Origin: Anaerolineales bacterium
Lineage (GTDB): Bacteria; Chloroflexota; Anaerolineae; 4572-78; J111
Assembly: GCA_015075185.1 (NCBI GenBank)
Contig: JABTUW010000002.1
Location: forward strand, 1,054,001 to 1,118,000
Length of the DNA stretch: 64,000 nucleotides
Direction of reading: 5' to 3'
Each line of letters opens with the position of its first letter. Position 1 is the first letter of the stretch. A program made the translations under genes and the position numbers. The notes under the pieces are model-generated. The model had not been told where the DNA came from and did no database searches. It saw only the letters and a program-made list of their open reading frames with translations. Of this stretch, positions 33,088-42,539 are shown piece after piece.

Positions 33088-34509
33088 ATGAAAAACCTTA
33101 AAAACTTTTTTATCCCTCCTTTCCAAATAGAGCCAACCACCGAAGCCAATCTCAATGTTATTTTACGGCGCGAGCGTGAACGCATCTTGACAGGTATGTT
33201 GCGGGCAACGGCTGTTTTAAGCAGCCTAAATTGGCTTGCCGTTCTGCCGGGTTTGCTGCGAGATGGGCAGCTAGACGTAGCGATTCTCTATACCCTGCTA
33301 CTGACCGCGGTATGGTTTATCGCTCTAAAATTGAGTTTGGCTTACCGGCTCAGGGCCGGTGCCTTTCTATTGCTTGTTTATACGTTGGAAGTAAACGATT
33401 TGGTAAACTTTGGTATAACGCCAGGAGTAATCATTCTTCTTGTGGTTTTTTGTATCTTGGCTACCATCCTCCTGGGTGGCAGAATGGGGGGAATCGCACT
33501 CCTCTTAAGTGTAGCTTCCCTGGCTGTTGCGGGCTGGCTCATAAAAGTTGGCTTGAGCGGCTTTCCTATCACTTTTGTTGCCTCTATTCCCGAGGAAATT
33601 TTTTACCTTTGTGTCACTTTTCTCCTGGGAGTGGGTTTGGTCCTGGTCGGCCTGACTGTTTTGCTAAATGGCTTTGATCTGGCTTGGTGGCAAGAACGGC
33701 GGGCCATGCGCCAAGTACAACAGGAACGCGATTTATTGGAAGAACGGGTCATTGAACGCACTCAAGAATTGGTGGCAGCTCGAGATCAAGCCAGAGAGGC
33801 CAGCTATATTAAGAGTCAATTGCTGGCACGGGTTAGCCATGAGCTACGCACCCCTCTTGGTGTTATCTTAGGCTACACCGAGATGCTCCAACGAGGCTTG
33901 TATGGCCCGGTTTCATCCAAACAGCAGGATGCTATGAACAAGGTCATCGAAAGCACGCATTACCTGACCCATTTAGTGAAAGAATTATTAGATCAGGCCC
34001 AATTTGAAAGTGGCCGCTTGACTCTGGCTATAGCCCCCTTTACCCTGACCGAAATAATTAAACCCCTGATCGCTCAACTGACACCGCTGGCTGAGGCTAA
34101 AGGGTTAGCCCTGGTTTTTGAGATTGACCCGGAGCTGCCATCCTGTTTAAGTGGGGACGCCCAACGTTTGCAGCACATTTTGTTTAATCTCGTCAACAAC
34201 GCTATCAAATTTACCGAAACCGGAACAGTCCAGGTTCGGTTATACCGTTCCCACCCGGCTAAATGGGCCATTGAAGTAACCGACACAGGCATCGGGATTC
34301 CCCTGGAAATACAGCCTTATATTTTTGAGCCGTTTCGCCAGGGAGATGGTTCCATCACCCGCCGGTATGAAGGGACTGGCCTGGGTTTGGCGATTGTCAA
34401 ACAACTTACGAGCTTAATGGAAGGGGAAATTACCCTGAAAAGTGAAGCGGGGCGGGGTAGCACCTTCGTGGTGACTCTACCCCTTCATTCTGTCCATGAG
34501 AATGCGTGA
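33088..34509 (+). CDS. Membrane sensor histidine kinase
   Basis: 473 residues: five to six N-terminal membrane helices (about 35-205), a coiled coil (RQVQQERDLLEERVIERTQE), HisKA with H251 in LARVSHELRTPLGVILG, and a C-terminal HATPase domain (NNAIKFTETG; DTGIGIP; GTGLGLAIVK). There is no PAS or GAF domain, so sensing is probably in the membrane. No response regulator is adjacent; it is an orphan kinase. Confidence 0.88.
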   Translation: MKNLKNFFIPPFQIEPTTEANLNVILRRERERILTGMLRATAVLSSLNWLAVLPGLLRDGQLDVAILYTLLLTAVWFIALKLSLAYRLRAGAFLLLVYTLEVNDLVNFGITPGVIILLVVFCILATILLGGRMGGIALLLSVASLAVAGWLIKVGLSGFPITFVASIPEEIFYLCVTFLLGVGLVLVGLTVLLNGFDLAWWQERRAMRQVQQERDLLEERVIERTQELVAARDQAREASYIKSQLLARVSHELRTPLGVILGYTEMLQRGLYGPVSSKQQDAMNKVIESTHYLTHLVKELLDQAQFESGRLTLAIAPFTLTEIIKPLIAQLTPLAEAKGLALVFEIDPELPSCLSGDAQRLQHILFNLVNNAIKFTETGTVQVRLYRSHPAKWAIEVTDTGIGIPLEIQPYIFEPFRQGDGSITRRYEGTGLGLAIVKQLTSLMEGEITLKSEAGRGSTFVVTLPLHSVHENA

Positions 34510-35139
34510 CGACTGGGTCGTTCGCTGTCAGTTGGGTAAAAAGTGTCCGGCAACGCCGGAATACTTGTCGGGTGGGAGTTCCCATTGCCCTCCACTACAG
34601 GTGCTGATACTCCCTATCAAATTAGCGACAGCAAGCCGCTTCTTCAAAGCCCAACTGTGACCGAGGAGGACTTGATCTACAAGTCGGCTTGTTTTGACCG
34701 CTACAATGATGGCGTCTCGCTCTTCCAGACAAAAAAGGGGGCGCGACCACCACTGTGACGAAAGACTATACTCTCTGGTCCTTTGGTATTATAGGTGTGA
34801 ACCCAATTGATGATTGTCACATTTCGGCGACCTGTCTGTTTGGCCCATTGGCTGGCATTGGCTCGACCTGTTCCGATCATATAGAGGGCTTGGAAGCGTT
34901 CTCTAGTTCGTTTGTGCTCTGCTTCCATACTCAGTTTCAATATTTCTTGAGGGCTTTGCCCCCATTTTTCAAAGTCCGGACGGACCATTTTTACCGACCT
35001 CTTTTTTGCTTTTCGACTTTCGTCTTTGTCGGTATCAATTTTAGCACAAAACTTATGTTTTTACTCTGATTTACGTTTAATTCGCTCCACATCAGAACTA
35101 TCAACATTAGTCATCCATAGCTAAAAAGAATTTTTAGTG
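34510..35139. other. Gap with IS remnant and no intact gene
   Basis: Apart from the transposase fragment at 34701-34988, I see no gene here. An 71-codon rightward frame starting at 34543 has no recognisable product or ribosome-binding site. Base composition shifts to AT-rich toward the right, where the restriction-modification genes begin. Confidence 0.5.
34701..34988 (-). pseudogene. IS630-like transposase N-terminal fragment
   Basis: 95 codons with a homeodomain-like helix-turn-helix typical of IS630/Tc1-type transposase N-termini (RERFQALYMIGTGRANASQW, then TGRRNVTIINWVHTYNTKGP). The DDE catalytic domain is missing: after RHSGGRAPFF the frame drifts and stops. It is a truncated insertion-sequence relic next to the restriction-modification genes, which may have arrived with mobile DNA. 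Confidence 0.65.
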
Positions 35140-36654
35140 TTATAATAAGCGCATTTGTATTGGTATACCGGATTGTTCTATCAAGCTTTCAGGAATGGGT
35201 AATTTTTCCAAAGAGCGAGGTTCAACTTTTACTGCACCATCACCGTATGATTTTCCAATCAATACCAGATTAGCAGTTGTATCGGGATGATTAAGAATCT
35301 TCCATAACCGTTCAATGTATTCTTTGTCGTTGTTTTTGGGGTAAATACATAAGAAACCTGTGAGTGGAATAACTCTTGCTGTGTTGCGAATAAATCTTGA
35401 ATTACGCCGCCCCAAATAAGAGAATAAGAAAGTTGGCGGAATTCGAGACTCCATTTTGTACCAGGGCTTTCGCTGAGAAATAAGCGGTCTTTGTGGCAAT
35501 CCGAGAGCCTCCCCTTCCTTCAAATAATCTCTTAGTTTTTCTGGATAACTTTCAATAGGATCACCATTAAGGGCCAGGAGAAAGGTAGGTCTTCCTTTTG
35601 CTTGGAGAGAATCTAAAGTATCTTGTGTAATTTCTTCGGCTTGGACATCTCTCGTTCGTCCAATCGCCCTAACAAAATAATTATCTGGAATGCCGAGTAG
35701 CTTTGTCTGTTCATAAGTCATGAAAAAGAATTCATTTGCACCCGTAGCAACTCCTCGAACTACCTGCACAAAATTACCAAGTGTGCATCTGCTTGTTCTC
35801 TCTATCACAGGCAGCCTCGATAAACCGGTGCTTAAACCTTCAGATAGCTCACGCTGAACAATGGTTAGTCCCTTTTCAGGTGTAATCTCAAAGCCAGAAC
35901 GAACCCACATTTTAAGTATTTCTGTTTGGGACTCGGAACACTTCACCCACAAGAACTTTTCTTTTGGTTCTGCTTTGCGGATAAGAAATATAAGCGGATT
36001 TGTGTCTATACCAGGAAAAGGGGAGGCATCAGGCGTAAAGGTTATTACTGCATCTAATGTAAAATTCGTCGAAATCCACTGCCATAGATAATTAGCAAAC
36101 TTACCTTCGCACGTATCGGCGGGCATGATGAAAGCCAAACGCCCACCTTCATCCAGCAAAGTTAAAGCGCGAATCAGGAAATAAATGTGAAGCCCTGCAC
36201 GCCCATCCAACATCCTGCCTATTGTTTGTAGACCCAGATGCTTGAGTTGCTCTTTAATTGTTATAGGGATGCGATGATGACGAATATATGGAGGATTGGC
36301 GACAATCGCATGTAATTTCGTTTGTGGAGGCTGAAAAACAAAATCACCGATTTTCACCCCTGAGATATCATCGTTTTTTAACCCATACTGAATTGCCTGT
36401 TCTAAGGCAGTCGGGTCAACATCCATACCCGAAAGTGTAATATGAAGTCCCCTTTCTCTTGCAACAGCTTTCGCTGCCCGGAAAAATGCCCCCGCACCCA
36501 CGGCAGGATCAAATAACATGCTGTCTCTATTTGCAAGAACATAATCAACCATCGCTTCGGCAATCCAGTCGGGTGTCCAAAACTGTCCCTTTTCACGGAG
36601 TCGTTCTCTCGCTTCACCAGAAGCAGGAAGTTTGTAAGTGTTAATCTTCCGCAT
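35140..36654 (-). CDS. Type II N6-adenine DNA methyltransferase (TaqI/Eco57I-like)
   Basis: 504 residues. SAM-binding motif I FDPAVGAGAFF (about 48-58) and the catalytic motif NPPY (120-123) in VANPPYIRHH identify an N6-adenine methyltransferase; the C-terminal 250 residues form the target-recognition region seen in TaqI-like enzymes. It overlaps the upstream endonuclease gene by 14 bases, forming a compact restriction-modification pair. AT-rich compared with flanks. Confidence 0.88.
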   Translation of the reverse strand: MRKINTYKLPASGEARERLREKGQFWTPDWIAEAMVDYVLANRDSMLFDPAVGAGAFFRAAKAVARERGLHITLSGMDVDPTALEQAIQYGLKNDDISGVKIGDFVFQPPQTKLHAIVANPPYIRHHRIPITIKEQLKHLGLQTIGRMLDGRAGLHIYFLIRALTLLDEGGRLAFIMPADTCEGKFANYLWQWISTNFTLDAVITFTPDASPFPGIDTNPLIFLIRKAEPKEKFLWVKCSESQTEILKMWVRSGFEITPEKGLTIVQRELSEGLSTGLSRLPVIERTSRCTLGNFVQVVRGVATGANEFFFMTYEQTKLLGIPDNYFVRAIGRTRDVQAEEITQDTLDSLQAKGRPTFLLALNGDPIESYPEKLRDYLKEGEALGLPQRPLISQRKPWYKMESRIPPTFLFSYLGRRNSRFIRNTARVIPLTGFLCIYPKNNDKEYIERLWKILNHPDTTANLVLIGKSYGDGAVKVEPRSLEKLPIPESLIEQSGIPIQMRLL

Positions 36655-37594
36655 TTGTCATTTCCATCAAAATTGCTTTAGCCTCATCTCTCAAAGACAT
36701 TCTTCCTCCCTGGAAGTGAACATAAGGCAGGATATGACCATTTTTATCTGTGATGTATTTAGCAATCAGGCTTGGTTCTTCAGTAGCATTACCAAGGGGG
36801 TATCCATAGTGATAATAGAATTTGTAAAGAAATTTCTTTGTGGTTGCTCCACCTGGGGCTTGAAAAGTTTGTTCAGTAGGAAGAATATAGCCTTCTTCAA
36901 TTAGCCTTTGCGCTTCACCAAATGCAAGCCCAAATGCCATATCGAAGAAAACATGCCAGATATGAATAGGAATTCCTTTTGAGTTTTGCCAGGCCTGCAA
37001 AGGCTCTCGGTCCTCTTCCTTTAGAATAATCGTCGGTAAGACAGCATTCTTTTTGAGACCGTCTTTACCACCTAAACGTTTTTGTGGTCTCAGGCTAGCA
37101 CCAAAATCTGGCATGAGTCGCCCTACCCAAAGGCTATTTTCACATTCTACGGCAACAATAGCTTTTGAAAGAATCCTTTGCATAATCATGTCGTCTTCTT
37201 TGGTAAACGGTAACTCAGATAGTCCCCCAAGAGTTTCGATCATGTTTGTGATCGTTCCTTGGTCTAATCCCTTAAAAATCAAAAGATCAGGACGCTTGAT
37301 TTCACCCAAGCCAGCCGCATCAAGACGTTCAAAATAGAGTTCAAAGGCTTTAATATCATCGGGAGCCGTGCTACTTGGGCCGTAGGGTATAGCAAAAAAT
37401 TCTTCAGTTTCATTAACTGCCTGAATAATCCGTTCTTCGCTCCAGGCGCCTTGTGACCAACGCATAAGAAAATCGCTACCCCGCAAACGTCGAGGGTTAA
37501 GCAGAAAATTTGACCATTCAACGGAAGTATGTCCCCTAAGTTCAAATTCGATATTTTCAACACAAACACTTAAGATTTTTTCAAATGGATGCAT
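36641..37594 (-). CDS. Type II restriction endonuclease, possibly AccI family
   Basis: 317 residues. A likely nuclease centre is D103 in EIKRPDLLIF plus E150 and E152 in VAVECENSLW, i.e. an E-x-E in place of the common E-x-K, as in BamHI. The overall pattern recalls AccI-type endonucleases; that name is a moderate guess. AGGAGG lies about eight to ten bases before the ATG. Placement upstream of and overlapping the cognate methyltransferase makes the restriction role likely. Confidence 0.7.
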   Translation of the reverse strand: MHPFEKILSVCVENIEFELRGHTSVEWSNFLLNPRRLRGSDFLMRWSQGAWSEERIIQAVNETEEFFAIPYGPSSTAPDDIKAFELYFERLDAAGLGEIKRPDLLIFKGLDQGTITNMIETLGGLSELPFTKEDDMIMQRILSKAIVAVECENSLWVGRLMPDFGASLRPQKRLGGKDGLKKNAVLPTIILKEEDREPLQAWQNSKGIPIHIWHVFFDMAFGLAFGEAQRLIEEGYILPTEQTFQAPGGATTKKFLYKFYYHYGYPLGNATEEPSLIAKYITDKNGHILPYVHFQGGRMSLRDEAKAILMEMTNAED

Positions 37595-37747
37595 GTTTCA
37601 GGTCCTCCTGAAGCGATTATACTTGTTCAGGCTAAAAAAACGCCAATCATGCATCGGGAGCCTAGTGATTAACAGTGAGAAATGGTTGCATATCTAACAA
37701 TACTTCATTTATTGACGTTGATTATTTTCAGATTTTGATAATCGGCT

Positions 37748-37912
37748 TCAATTTTGTTTTGAGCTACTTATATATTCTTCGGCGTCGGTTAATTTGGCAA
37801 GCATAGAGAGTTTGAATTCACCATCATCCTCAAGGTTAGAAACAAAATTTACAACTTCAATTAAAAAAGATTCAGCTTTTTCCAATCTATCAAGCATTTC
37901 TTTTTTAGCCAT
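37748..37912 (-). CDS. Small acidic helical protein upstream of the RM genes
   Basis: 54 residues: MAKKEMLDRLEKAESFLIEV, then VNFVSNLEDDGEF and a second helix ending SSSKQN. It is predicted to be all-helical. A good promoter (TTGTCA-N17-TACACT) lies just upstream and the endonuclease gene follows 153 bases later in the same direction. It has no HTH, so it is not a classical RM control protein; function unknown. A tandem ATG one codon earlier is an equally possible start. Confidence 0.55.
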   Translation of the reverse strand: MAKKEMLDRLEKAESFLIEVVNFVSNLEDDGEFKLSMLAKLTDAEEYISSSKQN

Positions 37913-37944
37913 CATTCCTGTCTACTTATCAGGTTCAGCTTTTG

Positions 37945-37973
37945 AGTGTAGCACATTTGTTCATTGTTGACAA
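37945..37973 (-). promoter_or_regulatory. Promoter of the small gene / RM operon
   Basis: Minus-strand TTGTCA, 17-base spacer, TACACT, about 33 bases before the small protein's start codon. Confidence 0.6.
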
Positions 37974-38131
37974 TAGCCTCCAAAATAAAAAAACTAGCCG
38001 GTTAAAGCTGGCTTACTCATTTTGACTTTCTCACACGTTCACTTGTTTCTCAAACTTCCCAGGCGTTCATTTTGCTGGACTGTAGTCTATACCGTAAAAT
38101 CGAAGTAAATTCTAATGGGCAATTTAATTGA

Positions 38132-38881
38132 ATGAATCTTTCTGACCTTATCCCTGCTCTACCCATCCAGCCTCAACCCGGCCAGCGCTGGGCCGTTCTT
38201 GGCCCGGAGGCCGAGGTATTTAGAGCAAAGTTTCGTTTGGCCGCAGAGCTAACAGAAGGCGCGGTCCCGTCCGACCTTGACGGCCTGCTCCTGGCCGGGG
38301 CGCTCTCCGCCAGAGCAGAGGCCACACCCTGGCTCAAGCAGATGCTGGCCTCGATGTCAGAGGGAACTGCCCTGGTCGTCGTTGAGTGGCAGGGGGACGG
38401 CCCCCTTGACCTCGGCCCCGACCTGGAGCGGCGCTTCAAACGGGGCAAACTAAGCCGCCTGCTGTGGGAGGAGGGCTGGAGCCAGATCGAACTCCTGGTC
38501 AATACCCCCTGCTGTTACGTGCTGCGGGCCGTCAAAGCGCCGCTGGCTCCCCCTCCCCACGCGGGTGAATTTGTGACCGTCGCCACCCTGGACGAGCTGC
38601 CCAAAAACCGGATGAAACGAGTTGAACTGTTTGGACAGCCCCTCATTGTGGCCAACACGGGCCGTGAAATCGTGGCCTTTGCCCAGGTCTGCCCTCACGC
38701 GGGCACGTCGCTCCTTAAAGGGACCTTGAAAGGGCGGCATATCGTCTGCCCCCTGCATTTTTACATGTGGAATGTCTGCACCGGCGAACCGGTTGAACCG
38801 GCCGACGAGGATATTTTGCCCTGTTACCCGGTCAGAGTGGATGCCGAGAGCGGCTTGATTCAGGTGGCTTTAGCGCCTTAA
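38132..38881 (+). CDS. Protein with C-terminal Rieske [2Fe-2S] domain and unusual N-terminal half
   Basis: 249 residues. The C-terminal 105 residues are a Rieske ferredoxin domain with C187, H189, C206 and H209 (CPHAGTS; CPLHFYMWN). The N-terminal 135 residues (LDGLLLAGALSARAEATPWL; GTALVVVEWQGDGPLDLG) look like an incomplete Rossmann/methyltransferase-like alpha/beta domain, not a known Rieske partner. No oxygenase or reductase is adjacent. The protein has no signal or membrane segment. A fusion of degenerate methyltransferase and Rieske domain is suspected. Confidence 0.75.
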   Translation: MNLSDLIPALPIQPQPGQRWAVLGPEAEVFRAKFRLAAELTEGAVPSDLDGLLLAGALSARAEATPWLKQMLASMSEGTALVVVEWQGDGPLDLGPDLERRFKRGKLSRLLWEEGWSQIELLVNTPCCYVLRAVKAPLAPPPHAGEFVTVATLDELPKNRMKRVELFGQPLIVANTGREIVAFAQVCPHAGTSLLKGTLKGRHIVCPLHFYMWNVCTGEPVEPADEDILPCYPVRVDAESGLIQVALAP

Positions 38882-38905
38882 CAAAAATTAGACCATAAGT
38901 CCTCA

Positions 38906-38935
38906 TTGTCAACTTTTGGCGATGTGTGCTACAAT
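38906..38935 (+). promoter_or_regulatory. Promoter of the large histidine kinase gene
   Basis: TTGTCA, 18-base spacer, TACAAT, 33 bases before the ATG. Confidence 0.6.
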
Positions 38936-38967
38936 TTACCCTGATTTAAGCTTCGGTTGGAGACCCT

Positions 38968-41277
38968 ATGCCAATCGCCCCTGAAATTGTATTCGTTGCT
39001 ATCGTCCTGTTAGTTTTCAGCTTATTACTGATCCTGGCCGTTTCACGTTTTCGGGCCAGGGAAACCGTGGTGTTTCACCTGGCGCTTTACGCGGGCCTGG
39101 GGTTTTTTCTCGGCCTGTCTCTCCTGGTTAGTTTACTCAACGTTACGACCCTGTCCCCCATCAATCAGTATTACACCAATCAGTTTATCCTGTTGGCGCT
39201 TATTTTAACCTTTGGAGCGCTTACCCTCAATTTCCTCAAAAGGGACCAAAAGACGCTTGTTACTTATTGGAGCGGCGGTTTTGTCATCCTGCTCTTATGG
39301 AGCTTTTTTGTTTTTAATCCGCAAGGCTGGGCAGAGGCCGCGGCCAATTATGTGGCCGGCCTGAGTATCGGGATTAATCAGACGGGCGAGCTGGCCATGA
39401 TCGCTGCCGGATTGGGCTGGATTATGGCGGTGATTACCTCCCTGGTCGCCCTGGCCGTAGATTTCAGAAAACGCCAGGCTACCCAATACCTCAATAGATT
39501 GCGCTACTGGTTGATTACCACCACTCTGCTCAGCGTCAGCGGGTTGATTCTGTTTGCCGGCCCGTATCTTTTCAATACGGCAGGATTACTCCTCCTGGCC
39601 CTGGGGAGCGGCCTGGCCGGTTTTACAGTTGTGAGCTATCACGCCCCCGACTTGAAGCTGCTCATCGGGCGGGCGATATTTTATCTGGCCGTGACGGCCA
39701 TTCTGACGACCGTTTTTGCCCTGGGCCTGGCCACAGCCATCATTATCAGCCGCAACAAACCCAACGCCAACGATCTGTACGTGCTGTTTTGGACAATAGT
39801 GGTGGCGATCTTCCTGGCTATCATCTTCCCTCCCCTCTGGCGCTTCTCTAATCGGTTTTTAGGTATCATCATCTTTGGCAAGAACTATTACGACCGCAGC
39901 CAGGTGATCAAACATTACAGCCAGAACATCAGCAGCGCCCTGGACCTGAATCGGCTGGGCGATATTACCATCAATCTGATGATCGAAACCCTGGGAATTG
40001 AGCAAGGGATTGTTTTTGTGCGCGAACGGGCCGATGCAGTGGGTTATTCCATGCGCCCGCTGTCATCGGTCGGCTTGACCGACTTGACCACCGGCCATTT
40101 TACCCCGGACAGCCCCCTTATTGTTTATCTCCGCGAGGGCAAAAAAATCGTCAGCCAATACGATATCGAGGTTCTGCCCCGTTTTCGTTCAATGCCGGAG
40201 CATGAACAGGCCTGGCTCTCCGGGCTGAATATGGAGTTGTATGTCGGCATTCTGTTGCAGCATGAGCTGATTGGCCTCCTGGCTTTTGGCCCGCAGCCGC
40301 AGGGGACCGCTTATTACGAGGAAGATTTGGAACTGATGATCGCCCTGGCCGAGCGGGTGGCGCCGGCGATTGACAACGCCCGGCTGTTTGAACAACTCGC
40401 CGTCATCAATCAGGAAGTGGGCCAGCTCACCGACCAGTTGGCCGGCCTGGACCAGGATAAAGCCGATTTCCTGTCCATTGCCTCCCATGAGCTGCGCACC
40501 CCGCTGACCCACATTCACGGCTACTCGCGCATGCTGCTGGATTTAACCGAAGAGGAACTGAAAGATCCGGGGTATGTCAAAACCATTATCCAGGGCATCG
40601 CCAAGGGCAGCGAGCGGATGAAGGATGTGGTGGACATGATGTTCGACGTGACCGAGGCCAACATCGGCGAAATGAACCTGTTCCTGGGGCCGGTGGCCCT
40701 GGAAGACGTCATCGAGCAGGCCAGCCGTCCCTTCTTACCGGCCCTCGATCAACGGCGGATTGCCTTTAGCAAAACCGGCATCCAGGAGCTGCCTGCCATT
40801 GAAGCAGACGGAACCCGGCTGGTCCAGGCGTTTGAAAACCTCATCGGCAATGCCGTCAAATACACCCCGGACGGCGGCATGATCAAGGTGGAAGGGCGAA
40901 CCGTCGAAGCCGACGGCCTCGGCCCGGCGGTCGAGATTGTGGTCGAAGATACCGGCATCGGGATAGACCCCGAACACCACGAGCGTATCTTTGAAAAGTT
41001 CTTCCGCGTGGATGATACCCTCCATCACAGCACCGGCAAAACCAAGTTTAAGGGGGCCGGTCCCGGCCTGGGCCTGACCCTGGTCAGGGGTATCGCCGAG
41101 GCCCACGGCGGGCGCGTCTGGGTGGAGAGCCTCGGCCACGATGAGATCAACTTCCCCGGCACTAAATTTTTCTTTGTTATCCCCATCAAGCGGCTGCCGC
41201 CCCAGGAAGTGCCCAAACAATCGGCTATCGAAACACGCCACTGGCGCCGTAAAGATATGCAGCTCTTGGATGAGTAA
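38968..41277 (+). CDS. Sensor histidine kinase with N-terminal membrane domain and GAF
   Basis: 769 residues: about eight N-terminal membrane helices (10-285; similar in layout to the histidine kinase 7TM sensor region), a GAF domain (about 325-460), a short coiled coil, HisKA with H507 (SIASHELRTPLTHIHG) and a HATPase domain (IGNAVKYTPDGG; DTGIGIDPEHHE; GPGLGLTLVRG). No response regulator is adjacent. Membrane sensing combined with a cytoplasmic small-ligand GAF domain suggests integration of two inputs. Confidence 0.88.
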   Translation: MPIAPEIVFVAIVLLVFSLLLILAVSRFRARETVVFHLALYAGLGFFLGLSLLVSLLNVTTLSPINQYYTNQFILLALILTFGALTLNFLKRDQKTLVTYWSGGFVILLLWSFFVFNPQGWAEAAANYVAGLSIGINQTGELAMIAAGLGWIMAVITSLVALAVDFRKRQATQYLNRLRYWLITTTLLSVSGLILFAGPYLFNTAGLLLLALGSGLAGFTVVSYHAPDLKLLIGRAIFYLAVTAILTTVFALGLATAIIISRNKPNANDLYVLFWTIVVAIFLAIIFPPLWRFSNRFLGIIIFGKNYYDRSQVIKHYSQNISSALDLNRLGDITINLMIETLGIEQGIVFVRERADAVGYSMRPLSSVGLTDLTTGHFTPDSPLIVYLREGKKIVSQYDIEVLPRFRSMPEHEQAWLSGLNMELYVGILLQHELIGLLAFGPQPQGTAYYEEDLELMIALAERVAPAIDNARLFEQLAVINQEVGQLTDQLAGLDQDKADFLSIASHELRTPLTHIHGYSRMLLDLTEEELKDPGYVKTIIQGIAKGSERMKDVVDMMFDVTEANIGEMNLFLGPVALEDVIEQASRPFLPALDQRRIAFSKTGIQELPAIEADGTRLVQAFENLIGNAVKYTPDGGMIKVEGRTVEADGLGPAVEIVVEDTGIGIDPEHHERIFEKFFRVDDTLHHSTGKTKFKGAGPGLGLTLVRGIAEAHGGRVWVESLGHDEINFPGTKFFFVIPIKRLPPQEVPKQSAIETRHWRRKDMQLLDE

Positions 41278-41363
41278 AGGCCGAGCTCGACGTGATATTT
41301 ATCTTCACTTGTAAACGGGCCGGCACTTTCCTACCCATCTGAAGCGCCGGTCATTTGTTTTTA

Positions 41364-42323
41364 ATGATGCTCCCGCCCCAACCGCCGCCTTATCAGCGCC
41401 ACCTGCCGACGGTAATTAGCCAGCCTGTGCCTCCGCCTCGCCCGCGCCGGCAGGGCTACTGGCTGATAGGCTGTTTTCTCGCGATTTTGCCGGTGATGAT
41501 CGTCGCGGGAATCGTGGGTGGGATCTTTCTGGCGGCGTGGTTGAGCGGCCGCCTGAATGTACTGGTTCTCGGCCTCGACCACCGCCCCGGCGAAACCGGC
41601 CCGGCCCGGACCGACACTCTCATCCTGGCGACGTTCAACCCGCGCCAACCTCAAGCGGCCCTGCTCTCTATTCCCCGCGATTTGTGGGTAGACATCCCCG
41701 GCCAAGGCTCCAATCGCATCAATACCGCCAACTACTTCGGCGACCTGATGCAGCCCGGTTATGGCCCGGAACTGGCCCGGCAAACCGTGCAAAACAATTT
41801 TGGCCCGGCTGTTCATCGCTACGTCCTGGTAGACTTTGCCGGTTTTGTGGCCCTGGTAGACGCTCTTGGCGGAATTGACGTGACCGTGCCGGAAACGATT
41901 GTGGACGAAAGATACCCGACGCCGGATTACGGCACTATGACCATCGTCATCCCGGCCGGCCCGCAGCACATGGACGGCGCGACCGCCCTGATTTACGCCC
42001 GCACCCGCCACAATGACAGCGACTTTGGCCGCAGCCAGCGGCAGCAGCAAATACTGCGGGCGCTGGTGGTCAGGGTGTTACAGCCCGGCGCCTGGCCGCG
42101 CCTGCCCGCTGCCTGGGCCGCCGCCCGCTCCTACTTCACCACCGATTTGAACGAGGTAGACTTTGCTACCGTTCTGTTGGCGGTCATGCGGGTCGGGCCG
42201 GAGGGCCTGCAGAGCTATACCATCAACCAGGATATGACCGTCCCTTTTACCACCGACTCCGGCGCACAGGTGCTTTTGCCGCGCTGGGAGGTGATTCTGG
42301 CCTTGGTAGGAGAAATTTTCTAA
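41364..42323 (+). CDS. LytR-CpsA-Psr (LCP) family phosphotransferase
   Basis: 319 residues: a Pro-rich N-terminus, one membrane helix (GYWLIGCFLAILPVMIVAGI) and an outside LCP domain with ARTDTLILATFN, SIPRDLWVDIPG, GGIDVTVPE and ARTRHNDSDFGRSQRQQQIL. LCP enzymes attach polyprenyl-linked glycopolymers to cell-wall or surface acceptors. The first ATG of two in tandem is used; an upstream TTG is possible. It is followed by a GT4 glycosyltransferase and a VanZ protein, a plausible surface-glycan set. Confidence 0.88.
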   Translation: MMLPPQPPPYQRHLPTVISQPVPPPRPRRQGYWLIGCFLAILPVMIVAGIVGGIFLAAWLSGRLNVLVLGLDHRPGETGPARTDTLILATFNPRQPQAALLSIPRDLWVDIPGQGSNRINTANYFGDLMQPGYGPELARQTVQNNFGPAVHRYVLVDFAGFVALVDALGGIDVTVPETIVDERYPTPDYGTMTIVIPAGPQHMDGATALIYARTRHNDSDFGRSQRQQQILRALVVRVLQPGAWPRLPAAWAAARSYFTTDLNEVDFATVLLAVMRVGPEGLQSYTINQDMTVPFTTDSGAQVLLPRWEVILALVGEIF

Positions 42324-42375
42324 GGGGTGAAGCCAGAACCGGCTTCAAGCGTAAAACAGTAGGATAAGTAGAAGC

Positions 42376-42472
42376 TGTCTGAAAAGGCACAATGTGAGGC
42401 CGTAGTAACGACTTCAGTCGTTTACAGCCCCACCATTGACAACTAAAATCCACTACAAACACTTTTCAGACA
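42376..42472. repeat. Nested inverted repeat between LCP and GT4 genes
   Basis: Outer arms TGTCTGAAAAG / CTTTTCAGACA (11 bp, exact) enclose a small hairpin around CGACT-tc-AGTCG extended by GTAA/TTAC with a one-base bulge. Same general plan as the cloverleaf elements but simpler. Confidence 0.6.
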
Positions 42473-42539
42473 GGCTCTGAAATTTGAGATAGACCCCTTG
42501 ATTTGCCAGACCGGGATTCAGTTACTAAAATTCGTTTCT

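Noticed and set aside
34543..34758. 71-codon plus-strand frame after the histidine kinase
   Set aside because: No ribosome-binding site or family, and it overlaps the IS630-like relic on the other strand.
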